Positions 1 to 7,963 of a stretch of DNA of 64,000 nucleotides are shown here, in pieces (position 1 is the stretch's first letter; each line of letters opens with the position of its first letter). The stretch spans positions 372,001-436,000 of the forward strand of contig NZ_JAHWCI010000008.1 in the NCBI RefSeq assembly GCF_019550915.1, written 5' to 3'. Position numbers and translations under genes: made by a program. Source of the DNA: Mumia sp. zg.B17 (GTDB taxonomy: Bacteria; Actinomycetota; Actinomycetes; Propionibacteriales; Nocardioidaceae). A model generated the notes under the pieces. That model was not told the origin of the DNA. It did no database searches and saw only the letters and a list, made by a program, of their open reading frames with translations.

Positions 1-579
1 GCAGACCAGGTCGTACTTCTCGAACTGAGCCTCCTCGAGCGTCGAGTCGGGCTTGGGGAACACCGCGCACGTGTAGGTCATCGACGGGCCGAGCACCAGC
101 TCGTAGAACCGGTTGGACACGTCGTAGTGGTGGTGGATCGCCGCCGCGTCGCGGCTCTTGGTGTGCCGCAGGCCCTCGACCGCTCGGCGCCACCGGGGCA
201 GGTGCTCCTGGGGCGGCGCCGGCGGCGGGACCAGGTGCGAGAGGCCGAGCGCCTTGACGACGCGGAACGTCTCCGCGGCCGACGGTGCCCGCAGGCGCGT
301 CTTGTTCTGCAGGTGGACCAGGGCGTCGTACGGGTCACCCGGGTGCACACCGTCGAGCTCGAGGTCACCGCTGACGTAGGCGCGCGCGAAGCCGAGGTCG
401 CCGGGCGCGCTCATGATGTAGGACAGGCCCCGCTCGTTGACGATGCGGACGGTGATCGGCGCGTCTGCCGGGCCCGCGCTGCTGTCGTCGTAGCCTTCGA
501 ACCGGAACGAGAGCTCGCCGGGCACGAGGCGCTCCACGGCCTCGCCCAGTGTGATCGAGGACTTGGCAAGAGTGGTCAT
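1..579 (-). CDS. tmsB: TmsB-like cyclopropane/10-methyl fatty acid methyltransferase, 3' end outside window
   Basis: This is a SAM-dependent methyltransferase of the cyclopropane-fatty-acyl-phospholipid synthase family. Only the first 193 residues are inside the window. The family hallmark [16 protein letters not shown] lies at about residues 146-161 and is followed by SMTYTCAVF, which leads into the SAM domain; the SAM-binding glycine motif would lie beyond position 1. The start ATG overlaps the TGA of the upstream FAD-binding oxidase (ATGA, 576-579), so the two are translationally coupled. In actinobacteria this pair, TmsA and TmsB, makes 10-methyl-branched acids such as tuberculostearic acid: TmsB methylenates an oleoyl chain on phospholipid and TmsA reduces it. 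The family is firm. The Tms assignment rests on the coupling, since a plain cyclopropane synthase would look the same in this fragment. Confidence 0.8.
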   Translation of the reverse strand, partial: MTTLAKSSITLGEAVERLVPGELSFRFEGYDDSSAGPADAPITVRIVNERGLSYIMSAPGDLGFARAYVSGDLELDGVHPGDPYDALVHLQNKTRLRAPSAAETFRVVKALGLSHLVPPPAPPQEHLPRWRRAVEGLRHTKSRDAAAIHHHYDVSNRFYELVLGPSMTYTCAVFPKPDSTLEEAQFEKYDLVC

Positions 580-2006
580 CGACGTTTCACCGCTTTCTCG
601 TACAGGCCGGTCAACCGGTCCTTGGGGTCGTACACCGCCTTCACCTCGGTGAGATGGGGCACGTTGTAGAGGTCTGCGAAGGTCTCGGCGTCGTAGAACG
701 CCTCCGAGTAGAGCGACTTGTGACCGCCGAGCGCGTGGACCTTCTCCTCGACGCGACGGTTGACCATGCCCGCCGGCGCGTCCGCGGGCACGGCGACGGT
801 GCCCCAGAACCCGACGTTGACGTAGGTCGTGCCGGGCTCGAGCGGATAGAGCGGCCAGCGGGTCGCGCTGCCCGGGCCGTCTGGCTCACGGAGCCGCAGC
901 GGGCACAACCAGACCGGGCGCATCCCCACCTCGGCGTCGAACCACGCGAGGAACTCCGCCAGCCGGTCCACGGGGACCTCGATGTCCTGGATGACCCGCT
1001 CTCGCTTCTCGACGCCGTTGCGCTTGAGACGGTCGAGCCGGTGCGCGAGGCCGTAGCGCGTGTCGAGCCCGACCATCTTCTGGTAGACGTCACTGCGCCG
1101 GCGATTGCGGGGCCACAGGCGCCGCAGCGTCGGGTTCTGGGCACCGAACGCGCCGCTGCACCAGAACCAGTCGGTGTCCCACCGCCACAGGTAGTCGTGG
1201 GCCGTGAGCGCGTCGCTGCTGCGCTCACGCACCGAGCGGTAGTAGATCTGCTGCCCGGTGTAGTCGCTGACCGCCTGCGGCTCGTCGGTCATCTCGGCCA
1301 GCGTCAGATAGATCTCGCCAGGGCTGAACGCGGTGCCGTCTATCGCGTCGACACGCACGCCGTCGTGGCTGCGCTCGCCGACGATGCGGCTGATCGCGGC
1401 CGCGGCCGACGTCGGGTCGTCGAAGCGGAGGTGCCGGAGCCGGACCCAGCCCGGGGCCTTCTCCAGCGGGATGCGGATGCGGGTGGCGTAGCCGAGCGTG
1501 CCGTAGGAGTTGGGGAAGGCGAGGAACAGGTCGCTGTGCTCCTCGCGGCTGCACGTGACGACCTCCCCCGCCCCGGTGAAGACGTCCATCTCCAGCACGG
1601 ACTCGTGCGGGAGTCCGTGGCGGAACGACGTCGCCTCGATCCCGAGTCCGGTGACGGCACCGCCGAGGGTGATCGTGCGCAGCTGCGGCACGACGTACGG
1701 CATGAAGCCGCGCGCGAGCGTCACCGCGACGAGGTCCTCGTAGGTGCACATGCCCTGTACGTCGGCGGTTGCGACTCCCGTGGCGGCGTCGATGTCGACG
1801 CTGATCACCCCGCCGAGCCCGCTGACGTCGAGCCCGGGTGCGTCGGAGGCGTCACGAGGTCGGAAGAGGTTGGTCGTGCGCTTGGCCAGCCGGACGGGCG
1901 AACCGTCGGGGATGGAGCCGTATGAGGCCCTGAGCCTGCGCACCGCGTCGTCGTGGGCATGTTGTCCGACCAGATCGCTCACGGTGATCACCCTAGGCAC
2001 GACCAC
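576..2006 (-). CDS. tmsA: TmsA-like FAD-binding oxidoreductase
   Basis: A 476-residue FAD-linked oxidoreductase with a PCMH-type FAD-binding domain in the N-terminal half. That domain shows [20 protein letters not shown] (about residues 71-90) and [19 protein letters not shown] (about 112-130), followed by [18 protein letters not shown]. The C-terminal half resembles the DHCR24-like (delta-24 sterol reductase) branch. It is probably the reductase that turns the 10-methylene intermediate made by the overlapping downstream methyltransferase into a 10-methyl acid. The chosen start is a GTG at 2006; a second in-frame GTG lies two codons later. No strong ribosome-binding site is visible, so the exact N-terminus is uncertain. 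Family is certain from motifs; substrate is inferred from the partner gene. Confidence 0.8.
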   Translation of the reverse strand: MVVPRVITVSDLVGQHAHDDAVRRLRASYGSIPDGSPVRLAKRTTNLFRPRDASDAPGLDVSGLGGVISVDIDAATGVATADVQGMCTYEDLVAVTLARGFMPYVVPQLRTITLGGAVTGLGIEATSFRHGLPHESVLEMDVFTGAGEVVTCSREEHSDLFLAFPNSYGTLGYATRIRIPLEKAPGWVRLRHLRFDDPTSAAAAISRIVGERSHDGVRVDAIDGTAFSPGEIYLTLAEMTDEPQAVSDYTGQQIYYRSVRERSSDALTAHDYLWRWDTDWFWCSGAFGAQNPTLRRLWPRNRRRSDVYQKMVGLDTRYGLAHRLDRLKRNGVEKRERVIQDIEVPVDRLAEFLAWFDAEVGMRPVWLCPLRLREPDGPGSATRWPLYPLEPGTTYVNVGFWGTVAVPADAPAGMVNRRVEEKVHALGGHKSLYSEAFYDAETFADLYNVPHLTEVKAVYDPKDRLTGLYEKAVKRR

Positions 2007-2066
2007 GGACGGTCGCCACGTAAATGTCCGTAACGTCCGACCGGTGACACCGGCGGCGCCGTGCGC

Positions 2067-2489
2067 CTACGCGAGGAACCGCAGCGCGGCGACGTACCCC
2101 TCGAACCCGAGCCCGACGATGACGCCCGTCGCGACCGCGGAGAGGTACGAGTGGTGCCGGAACTCCTCGCGGGCGTGCACGTTCGTGATGTGCACCTCGA
2201 CCATCGGGGCTGTGAGCATCGCCGCCGCGTCGCGGATCGCGACCGACGTGTGCGTCCAGGCGCCGGCGTTGATCACGACGGGGTGGCCGGCGTCGGCAGC
2301 GTCGTGCAACCACCCGATCATCTCGGCCTCGCTGGCGGTCTGGCGTACGTCGACGGTGAGGTCGAGCTCGGCCCCCGCCGCGTGGCACAGCGCGACGAGG
2401 TCGTCGTACGTGCGGTCGCCGTAGACGGCGGGCTCCCGCGTCCCGAGCCGGTCGAGGTTGGGGCCGTTGAGTACGAGGACGGTGGCCAT
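2067..2489 (-). CDS. aroQ: 3-dehydroquinate dehydratase, type II
   Basis: A 140-residue type II dehydroquinase that dehydrates 3-dehydroquinate to 3-dehydroshikimate in the shikimate pathway (cytosol, dodecamer in known members). The N-terminus has [20 protein letters not shown] with the catalytic Tyr and the flexible-loop Arg. The substrate-binding [13 protein letters not shown] follows at about residues 69-81, and the catalytic His lies in [18 protein letters not shown]. Length is typical. The start ATG at 2489 shares one base with the TGA of the upstream pirin gene (TGATG). No other shikimate gene lies nearby. Confidence 0.95.
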   Translation of the reverse strand: MATVLVLNGPNLDRLGTREPAVYGDRTYDDLVALCHAAGAELDLTVDVRQTASEAEMIGWLHDAADAGHPVVINAGAWTHTSVAIRDAAAMLTAPMVEVHITNVHAREEFRHHSYLSAVATGVIVGLGFEGYVAALRFLA

Positions 2490-3229
2490 CACGCTGCTCC
2501 TGGGTCGGTGCTGGGACGGAGGTGCCACGCCAGTATCTCCGACGGCGTGATCCCCTTCACACGCAGCGGCCCCTCGCCCGTCGCCCGGAGCACGTCACCG
2601 TGCTCCAACGTCTCGCCGTCCGCCTCGACCCGGCCACGGGTCACGTGCAGGTGGACGAGGCCGTCCTCGGGCAGGTCGACGACGTCACCGGCGTCCAGCA
2701 GCGCCGCGTGCAGCATCACGCCGTCACGCACCCAGAGCACGTCGAGGAGATACCCTCGCGCCCCCTGGAGGTCCCACTGCCGGTACGCCGGCGGTCCCGG
2801 ACGAGGGTCGGCGAGCTCGGCGTCGGACGGGGCGAGCATCATCTGGAGGAAGTGCAGCGGCTCGGTCGTCGAGTGGTTGCGCTCGGTGTGCTCGACCCCG
2901 GCACGAGCGCTGATGTGCTGGACCTCGCCCGGTCGCAGCACGCCGCGGGCACCCGTGGAGTCCTCGTGGGCGAGGGCGCCGGCCAGGACCCAGGTCACGA
3001 TCTCGACGTCGCTGTGGCGGTGGCTGTCGTAGCCGGCCCCGGGCTCGAGCCACTCCTCGTTCACCGCACGCAGCGGTCCGAACGCGACGTTGTCGGCGTC
3101 GTAGTGGTCTCCGTACGAGAAGCTGTGGCGTGTCGTGATGCCGTCGCGACGCGACGTGTAGCGCTCGTCGCAGCGGATCACACGCACGTCCCGTCCCGCC
3201 GCGCCACGGCGGCCGCGGCGGCGGAACAT
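2489..3229 (-). CDS. Pirin family bicupin protein
   Basis: A 246-residue pirin-like protein made of two cupin domains. The N-terminal cupin carries the metal-ligand pattern: [13 protein letters not shown] (about residues 80-92, two His) and [14 protein letters not shown] (further His and Glu). Pirins bind iron and some oxidise quercetin; the cellular role is usually unknown. The start ATG at 3229 lies two bases beyond the stop of the upstream metallopeptidase gene, and the stop overlaps the aroQ start by one base, so three genes read as one tight operon. Upstream in-frame sequence to 3619 is out-of-frame shadow of the peptidase and is not included. Confidence 0.88.
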   Translation of the reverse strand: MFRRRGRRGAAGRDVRVIRCDERYTSRRDGITTRHSFSYGDHYDADNVAFGPLRAVNEEWLEPGAGYDSHRHSDVEIVTWVLAGALAHEDSTGARGVLRPGEVQHISARAGVEHTERNHSTTEPLHFLQMMLAPSDAELADPRPGPPAYRQWDLQGARGYLLDVLWVRDGVMLHAALLDAGDVVDLPEDGLVHLHVTRGRVEADGETLEHGDVLRATGEGPLRVKGITPSEILAWHLRPSTDPGAA

Positions 3230-3231
3230 CC

Positions 3232-3582
3232 TCACGCGTACCCCAGCTCGTGCAGCCGGTCGTCGTCGATCCCGAAGTAGTGCGCGATCTCGTGCGCGAC
3301 CGTGATGCCGACCTCCTCGACGACGTCCTGCTCGGTGTCGCAGATCGCGAGCGTCGGGTTCCGGTAGATCGTGATGCGGTCGGGCAGGACACCGCCGTAT
3401 GCGCTGGTCCGCTCGGTGACCGGGATGCCGTCGTAGAGGCCGAGCAAGGTCGGGTCGTCGTCGGGCGCGTCGTCCTCGATGAGGAGCACGACGTTCTCGA
3501 GGAGCCCGGTGAGGTCCGGTGGCAGCTCGTCGAACGCCCGCTCGACGAGCTCGGCGAAGCGGTCCGGCGACATGTCGATCAC
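3232..3582 (-). CDS. Small zincin-like metallopeptidase family protein
   Basis: A 116-residue protein of the minimal zincin-like family common in actinobacteria. The zinc motif HEIAHYFGIDDD (HExxHxxGxxD) starts at about residue 97, close to the C-terminus, as is usual for this family. The N-terminal half is acidic and helical (DRFAELVERAFDELPPDLTG). No signal peptide or membrane segment is seen, so it is probably cytosolic. It is first in an apparent operon with the pirin gene and aroQ. Peptidase activity has not generally been shown for the family and is inferred from the motif. Confidence 0.85.
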   Translation of the reverse strand: MIDMSPDRFAELVERAFDELPPDLTGLLENVVLLIEDDAPDDDPTLLGLYDGIPVTERTSAYGGVLPDRITIYRNPTLAICDTEQDVVEEVGITVAHEIAHYFGIDDDRLHELGYA

Positions 3583-3624
3583 GGGTCCAGTCTGCCTGAG
3601 GGCCCCAGGTCGACGTCACCGGCT

Positions 3625-3654
3625 TTGGCGGCCGGAGGACGCTGCCCGTACGAT
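3625..3654 (+). promoter_or_regulatory. Candidate promoter of tRNA-Glu
   Basis: A TTGGCG hexamer (3625-3630) is followed after 18 bases by TACGAT (3649-3654), 27 bases upstream of the tRNA-Glu 5' end. This matches a housekeeping sigma factor promoter. Confidence 0.55.
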
Positions 3655-3681
3655 GAACCGTCCGCGCCGTCGTGCGCGTAC

Positions 3682-3757
3682 GCCCTCATCGTCTAGTGGC
3701 CTAGGACGTCGCCCTTTCAAGGCGGTAGCACGGGTTCGAATCCCGTTGGGGGCACCA
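3682..3757 (+). tRNA. tRNA-Glu (anticodon TTC)
   Basis: A complete cloverleaf. The 5' arm GCCCTCA pairs with TGGGGGC at the 3' end (one G-T pair). The anticodon stem CGCCC/GGCGG encloses TTTCAAG-type loop bases with anticodon TTC, and the T arm contains GGTTCGAATCC. The discriminator is A at 3754, and CCA (3755-3757) is encoded in the genome. Confidence 0.96.
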
Positions 3758-3802
3758 TCGCTCGGAGTTCAGGCGGTGCGTGCGGGGAGTCCGACCCCGG
3801 TT

Positions 3803-3831
3803 TTGGAGTCGTCCGAACCGTCCGCTAAAGT
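3803..3831 (+). promoter_or_regulatory. Candidate promoter of tRNA-Asp
   Basis: TTGGAG (3803-3808) and TAAAGT (3826-3831) are separated by 17 bases and lie 35 bases upstream of tRNA-Asp. The spacing and hexamers fit a strong housekeeping promoter, so tRNA-Asp can be transcribed independently of tRNA-Glu. Confidence 0.6.
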
Positions 3832-3866
3832 GGTGCTCGCACCGCTGAGCGGTGACAACTGAAGAT

Positions 3867-3943
3867 GGCCCTGTAGCGCAGTTGGTTAGCGCGCCGCCCT
3901 GTCACGGCGGAGGTCGCGAGTTCGAGTCTCGTCAGGGTCGCCA
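3867..3943 (+). tRNA. tRNA-Asp (anticodon GTC)
   Basis: The acceptor arm GGCCCTG pairs with CAGGGTC. The anticodon loop CTGTCAC gives GTC. The T arm has GAGTTCGAGTCTC, the discriminator is G at 3940, and CCA is encoded (3941-3943). Confidence 0.97.
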
Positions 3944-3946
3944 GCA

Positions 3947-3980
3947 CGAAGGGTCCGAGCCGTCAGGTTCGGGCCCTTCG
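3947..3980 (+). terminator. Hairpin terminator after tRNA-Asp
   Basis: An inverted repeat with arms CGAAGGGTCCGA and TTCGGGCCCTTCG (one G-T pair) and an 8-base loop follows the tRNA, with a weak T-rich tail. It lies at the 3' end of the convergent SDR gene and may serve both strands. Confidence 0.7.
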
Positions 3981-3983
3981 TCG

Positions 3984-4847
3984 TTATTCCGCGAGCGTAC
4001 GGACCGTGATCGGCATGCGGCGGCTGCGGCGCAGGTTGCCCCGCAGCACAGAACGCAGCCCTCGGCCGAGGATCGTCGGGACCGTCAGGTCGACGTGGTC
4101 GTCGCGGTCCCCGACCACCAACGGCACGATCGGCGCCGCCGCCAGCTCCGGCACCTGCCCCCACAGGCCCACGACCCAGGGCAGTGCGGCGACTCGCTGT
4201 TCCATGCCCGGGGTGACGGTCACCTCGCTCAGCATCTCCGTCCTCACCAGACCGGGGTCGAACCCGTGCACCCGCACCCCGGCGCCCGCGATCTCCGAGC
4301 GCACCGTCCGGGTGTACTGACGGTTCCACGCCTTCGACGTGGCGTAGGCGTTCTGCCACGGCACCGGCTTGGTCGAGCCTTTGCCCCACACGTTGACCAC
4401 GTGGCCGCGGCCCTGTTCGAGCATCGTGGTCACGGCCGTCCGGGTGCCGTGGTGGACCGCACGGATGTTGACGTCGACGATCCGGTCGAAGACGTCGACC
4501 GGCGTCAGGTGGGTCGGACCGTAGATCCCTGAGACACCTGCGTTGTTGACCCAGACGTCCAGGCCACCCCACTCCAGCGCTCGGTCGCGGATGCCCTCGA
4601 CCGCGGCGAGATCGGTGACGTCGGCCTCGACGCCGACGGCCTCGACGCCGCTCTGTGCCAGACGGCTCACGGCTTCGGGGACACCGCTGCCCGGCAGGGA
4701 CGCCACGACGACGCGAGCACCCGCCCGACCGAGGGCGTCGGCGAACCCGAACCCGAGACCGCGCGAACCGCCGGTCACGACCGCCACCTGACCACTGAGC
4801 GGCCGACCTGCGGACGCGCCCACGCTCTCCGTACGACGTCGTGGCAT
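3984..4847 (-). CDS. SDR family NAD(P)-dependent oxidoreductase
   Basis: A 287-residue short-chain dehydrogenase. It has the cofactor motif TGGSRGLGFG (about residues 25-34), DVTDL for adenine binding, VNNAGVSG (about 104-111) and the active-site YATSK. The usual catalytic serine about 13 residues before the tyrosine is not present: that stretch reads VWGKGSTKPVPWQNAY, with the nearest Ser only 10 residues upstream. The enzyme may be atypical or use that Ser. The start ATG at 4847 has a good site (GAGGAAGG) four to five bases upstream. It is divergent from a nitroreductase-like gene with 86 bases between them, so the pair may share regulation. Substrate unknown. Confidence 0.85.
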   Translation of the reverse strand: MPRRRTESVGASAGRPLSGQVAVVTGGSRGLGFGFADALGRAGARVVVASLPGSGVPEAVSRLAQSGVEAVGVEADVTDLAAVEGIRDRALEWGGLDVWVNNAGVSGIYGPTHLTPVDVFDRIVDVNIRAVHHGTRTAVTTMLEQGRGHVVNVWGKGSTKPVPWQNAYATSKAWNRQYTRTVRSEIAGAGVRVHGFDPGLVRTEMLSEVTVTPGMEQRVAALPWVVGLWGQVPELAAAPIVPLVVGDRDDHVDLTVPTILGRGLRSVLRGNLRRSRRMPITVRTLAE

Positions 4848-4933
4848 CTGACCTTCCTCACGCTTCAGCCGATGGTGGCACGAACCACACTGGTTTGAGG
4901 ATGAAACTGAAAATGCCACTCGTTTCACGACAC

Positions 4934-5542
4934 ATGACCGTGACCCTCCCCGAGCTCGCGCTGCCCCGAGCCGCGCAGGACCTCCTCTTCCGCGAGGCCC
5001 GCACTGCCAACGCCTTCACCGACGAACCCGTCACCGTCGACGAGATCCGCGCCGTGTACGACCTGGTGAAGTTCGGGCCGACGGCGATGAACTGCCAGCC
5101 GCTGCGGATCACTCTGGTGACCGACGGCGAGGCCCGCCAGCGCCTGCTGCCGCACATGTCGGAGGGCAACCGAGCCAAGACCGGCGCCGCGCCTCTGGTC
5201 GCGATCCTCGCGGCCGACGTCGACTTCCACGAGACCCTTCCCGAGGTCTTCCCGCACGCGCCCGGCATGCGCGACGCGCTCGAGCCGGTCGCCGACCAGC
5301 GGGAGTCGATGGCCAGGCTGAGCGCCGGCCTCCAGATCGGCTACTTCATCGTGGGCGTGCGCGCCGCCGGCCTCTATGCCGGCCCGATGACAGGCTTCGA
5401 CGCCGCGGGGGTCGACAAGGAGTTCTTCGACGGCACCGGTCTCAGGTCGCTCGTGATCGTCAACATCGGTCATCCCGCCGAGGACGCCTACCGCGATCGC
5501 CTGCCCCGCCTCGACGCGGCCAGCGTGGTCACTGTCGCGTGA
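4934..5542 (+). CDS. Nitroreductase family protein, malonic semialdehyde reductase (RutE)-like
   Basis: A 202-residue flavoprotein of the nitroreductase fold. TANAFTDEPVTVDEIRAVYD and KFGPTAMNCQPLRI (about residues 24-60) carry FMN contacts, and GLQIGYFIVGVRAAGL with GPMTGFDAAGVDKEFF is typical of the RutE/HadB-like subgroup that reduces malonic semialdehyde to 3-hydroxypropionate. No other pyrimidine-degradation gene is adjacent, so the substrate is open. Start chosen at ATG 4934; another in-frame ATG at 4913 is possible, and neither has a clear ribosome-binding site. Confidence 0.8.
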   Translation: MTVTLPELALPRAAQDLLFREARTANAFTDEPVTVDEIRAVYDLVKFGPTAMNCQPLRITLVTDGEARQRLLPHMSEGNRAKTGAAPLVAILAADVDFHETLPEVFPHAPGMRDALEPVADQRESMARLSAGLQIGYFIVGVRAAGLYAGPMTGFDAAGVDKEFFDGTGLRSLVIVNIGHPAEDAYRDRLPRLDAASVVTVA

Positions 5543-5576
5543 CCTGACCGGGTGATCCGGACCGCGCCTCGCCTTG

Positions 5577-5582
5577 TATAGT
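5577..5582 (+). promoter_or_regulatory. -10 element upstream of tRNA-Phe
   Basis: TATAGT stands out in GC-rich sequence 60 bases before tRNA-Phe. A matching -35 hexamer is weak (TGATCC at 5553, 18-base spacing). Confidence 0.45.
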
Positions 5583-5641
5583 GGTGCGCGCCCGGGTCAC
5601 GCCGGGCTGCTTCTTGAGGCGAGAGCCCCGAGGAGACAGAC

Positions 5642-5715
5642 GGCCAGGTAGCTCAGTTGGTACGAGCGTCCGCCTGAAAAGCGGAAGGTCGCCGGTTCGA
5701 CCCCGGCCCTGGCCA
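5642..5715 (+). tRNA. tRNA-Phe (anticodon GAA)
   Basis: The acceptor arm GGCCAGG pairs with CCTGGCC. The anticodon stem CCGCC(T)/(A)GCGG encloses GAA, and the T arm has CGGTTCGACCCCG. The discriminator is A at 5715. The next bases are CCC, so the CCA end is not encoded, unlike the two upstream tRNAs. Confidence 0.96.
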
Positions 5716-5720
5716 CCCAC

Positions 5721-5751
5721 GACCGCAGATCTCGCCCAGCGAGCTGCGGTC
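5721..5751 (+). terminator. Terminator after tRNA-Phe
   Basis: Arms GACCGCAG and CTGCGGTC flank a 15-base loop that itself contains CTCG/CGAG. They are followed by TTCTGTTTA, a T-rich tail. Confidence 0.75.
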
Positions 5752-5757
5752 TTCTGT

Positions 5758-5916
5758 TTATCCGGGTGCGCGCACCGCTGCCTCGACGAGGATCCGCGCA
5801 GTGGCCTTCGCGTCGTCGGCCGTGGCTGGGGAGCCCGTGATGGGTGCCATCACCATCGCGCCGTTCGCGACGAGGGCGAGAAGGACCAGGCTCGTCTCGA
5901 CCGCCCCGGGATCGAC
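5758..5916 (-). pseudogene. 3' remnant of a TetR-like regulator gene
   Basis: A 52-codon stretch ending in TAA reads as the C-terminal end of a TetR/AcrR-type regulator: DPGAVETSLVLLALVANGAM followed by a helix TADDAKATARILVEAAVRA. The reading frame loses sense exactly at 5916, where a hydrolase remnant on the other strand begins. There is no start codon or ribosome-binding site. The TetR label is moderate because only the last ligand-domain helices survive; the fact of a truncated coding remnant is better supported. Confidence 0.5.
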
Positions 5917-6032
5917 CAGATCCCGAGATCCATCTGCTCGACGCCGGCCACTTCGCGCTCGAGACGCATCTCGAGGAGATCGTGATGTTGACCCGTCCGT
6001 TCCTGCAGGAGGCGGCCGCGCGCGAGCGCTGA
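5916..6032 (+). pseudogene. 3' remnant of an alpha/beta hydrolase gene
   Basis: The last 38 codons of an alpha/beta hydrolase. PEIHLLDAGHFALETHLEEI carries the catalytic His of the family (DAGHFALE), followed by a short C-terminal helix and TGA. Everything upstream (nucleophile, oxyanion loop, acid) is absent. It abuts the TetR-like remnant on the opposite strand at 5916, as if a divergent regulator-hydrolase pair lost both 5' halves in one deletion. Confidence 0.65.
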
Positions 6033-6125
6033 GCGTTCGTGGCGGTGGCAGGGCAGTCCTTCCGGGCGGACGATGGCGTCATCGGTGACATCCGCGCCGG
6101 TGCCGACCTTCGGGAGGACGAGACG

Positions 6126-7028
6126 ATGACCACCACCACAGCGCCTGTCGTCGTAGGCGTCGCTGCGAGCACCATGGACGACGACGTGCTCCGCTTCGCC
6201 GTCGACGCCGCCGAGCGACGGGGCGTGCCGATCCTCCTCGTCCACGCGTACAACCCGGACTACCACGCCGCCAGCCCGGTGATCCCGGAGAACGATCGGC
6301 GCGAGGTCGCCAACCAGCTTCTCGCCGAGACCTTCGACCGGTTCAGCAAGATCGCCGGCGACCGGGTGGAGATCCTCACCCTGCTCGCCGAGGGCGGGAC
6401 CGTGGGCGTGCTGCTGAGGGCGTCGTCGGATGCCTCGCTCCTCGTCCTCCGACGACGTGACATATCGGCGCTCGGCCGGGTCTTCACCGGCTCGATCATC
6501 AGCGGGGTCGCTGCCCGAGCCGCATGTCCCGTCGCGATGGTGCCGGCGGGCTGGCACGCGGGCGAGGCGCGCGGCCGGATCGTGGTCGGGATCGACGAGA
6601 CCGCCATCTCCGCGGAGGCCCTCGACCTCGGGTTCGATCTTGCGCACGTGCGCGGCGCGAGGCTCACCGTGCTGCACGCCTGGCGGGCGCCGACGTTCTA
6701 CGACGACGTGATCTTCGCCCGGACCAGCGAGCAGTCGTGGCGCGAGGCGGCACGGCTCCGACTGGAGGAGACGGTGGCGCCCTGGGTCCAACGCCACGGC
6801 GACGTCACGGTCGACGTGGTGGTCGAGTACGAGCGGCCCGCGACGGCACTGGCACGGGCGAGCGCCGAGAGCGACGTGCTCGTCGTCGGACGCCGGACCC
6901 GGCCTCTGCCTCGGGGGGTCGCCCTCGGATCGGTGACGGGGGCGCTGATCCGTACCACCGCATGCCCGCTCGTCGTGGCACCGCTCGCGGCAGACGCCGA
7001 GCCGACTGCCGCCGAGGGGACGTCCTGA
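6126..7028 (+). CDS. Universal stress protein with two Usp domains
   Basis: A 300-residue tandem universal stress protein, domains at about residues 8-145 and 155-290. The second domain has the ATP-binding signature GVALGSVTGALIRTTACPLV. The first has a looser GRVFTGSIISGVAARAACPV. Such proteins bind ATP and are often induced in dormancy or hypoxia in actinobacteria. The ATG at 6126 is preceded by GGGAGG nine bases upstream. It stands alone on the plus strand downstream of the truncated gene scar. Specific role unknown. Confidence 0.9.
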   Translation: MTTTTAPVVVGVAASTMDDDVLRFAVDAAERRGVPILLVHAYNPDYHAASPVIPENDRREVANQLLAETFDRFSKIAGDRVEILTLLAEGGTVGVLLRASSDASLLVLRRRDISALGRVFTGSIISGVAARAACPVAMVPAGWHAGEARGRIVVGIDETAISAEALDLGFDLAHVRGARLTVLHAWRAPTFYDDVIFARTSEQSWREAARLRLEETVAPWVQRHGDVTVDVVVEYERPATALARASAESDVLVVGRRTRPLPRGVALGSVTGALIRTTACPLVVAPLAADAEPTAAEGTS

Positions 7029-7055
7029 TCCCCGGCCCTGTGACAGCCCTCGCGA

Positions 7056-7508
7056 TCAGGAAGGAGAGACGACGCGGGACGCGGCGTACGCCAGCCCGAT
7101 GGACGCGGCGTCCTCGGCGAGCGCCGCCGGCAGGTCCGGCTTGCCGGTCCGCGCCCAGGCCTGGCGCCAGGCGTTGCCCGCGTACGACCCGGCGAGCGCC
7201 GCCGCGGCACCGGCCACGGTGGACGCGACTACAGGAGCCTTGCCGAGGCGTGCGATCTGGAATCCGGCGAGTCCGCCCGCCGCGACTCGGCCGGCCAACG
7301 GAGCGAGCCGGAGCCTGCTCGGTGTCTGCGGCAGCTTGTCGACGACCAGCTCGCTGGCGATGCCCGCCAGGACCAACCCGCGTGACCGTGCCGAGTGCTT
7401 GCTCGACAGGCGTGTCACGGCAGGGCCGAGCGTCGATCGCCCTCCGCTGGCCAATCCGGCGATACCGCTCGCGAGCAGCAGTGCACGGGAACTGGGTTGC
7501 TGAGACAC
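7056..7508 (-). CDS. Hydrophobic DUF4126-like membrane protein
   Basis: A 150-residue protein rich in Ala and Gly with weak membrane segments (about residues 8-25, 75-92 and 95-112). The pattern DKLPQTPSRL, a Gly/Ala-rich middle and a C-terminal AEDAASIGLAYAASRVV resembles the DUF4126 family, whose function is not known. The start ATG has GAGGAG upstream. It is convergent with the stress protein gene, 27 bases apart. The family label is from pattern only. Confidence 0.6.
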   Translation of the reverse strand: MSQQPSSRALLLASGIAGLASGGRSTLGPAVTRLSSKHSARSRGLVLAGIASELVVDKLPQTPSRLRLAPLAGRVAAGGLAGFQIARLGKAPVVASTVAGAAAALAGSYAGNAWRQAWARTGKPDLPAALAEDAASIGLAYAASRVVSPS

Positions 7509-7590
7509 GTCGGTTCTCCTCGCTCCTGCGGCAGCGGGTCCCCCGACCCCTCTGCCGCAACGGTGTGGCGCGGCTCTCCGGCCGCCCCGG

Positions 7591-7806
7591 CTAGCTGGCT
7601 TGGCTCTCGTCGTCGGGACCGAACCCCTCGGCGAGGAGGCGCCGAACCTCCGCCTCGCGGAAGCGGCGGTGTCCGCCTAGGGTACGGATTGAACTGATCT
7701 TGCCTGCTTGTGCCCAGCGGGTCACGGTCTTCGGGACCACGCGGAACAGCGCGGCAACTTCGGACGGCGTGAGAAGGCGTTCCGCATCGGGGGAGTGCGA
7801 ATCCAT
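7591..7806 (-). CDS. bldC: BldC family developmental transcriptional regulator
   Basis: A 71-residue MerR-like single winged-helix protein. LLTPSEVAALFRVVPKTVTR forms the helix-turn-helix and TLGGHRRFREAEVRRLL the wing and last helix, which is the BldC/excisionase-like fold. In Streptomyces BldC binds direct repeats cooperatively and times the entry into development. Start chosen at ATG 7806, giving the usual length; an upstream in-frame start at 7833 would add nine residues. It is divergent from vdh, the same bldC/vdh neighbourhood that is known in Streptomyces, which supports orthology. Confidence 0.88.
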   Translation of the reverse strand: MDSHSPDAERLLTPSEVAALFRVVPKTVTRWAQAGKISSIRTLGGHRRFREAEVRRLLAEGFGPDDESQAS

Positions 7807-7931
7807 GGCTGAATGATGCCAAAATGCACCCATCCATGCCGAGGGGTGTCGCCGAATCCGTACCGAGGTGTAACCGAACGGGCAACATCGGGACGTTTCG
7901 CACCCGCCCGGACGTCAACTCCGCGCCCTCC

Positions 7932-7937
7932 TACAGT
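7932..7937 (+). promoter_or_regulatory. -10 element of vdh
   Basis: TACAGT lies 26 bases before the vdh start, and GAGGAGG (7952-7958) forms its ribosome-binding site. The region between this and the bldC start holds two direct copies of a CCGA-containing stretch (7850-7878) that could bind BldC, but I cannot establish a motif. Confidence 0.45.
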
Positions 7938-7963
7938 GGAGAGCACAGCACGAGGAGGTTGGC

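Noticed and set aside
2041-2053. CCGGTG-A-CACCGG palindrome after aroQ as a terminator
   Set aside because: The loop would be a single base and there is no T-run; it may be chance in GC-rich DNA or a regulator site for tmsA, but nothing supports either.
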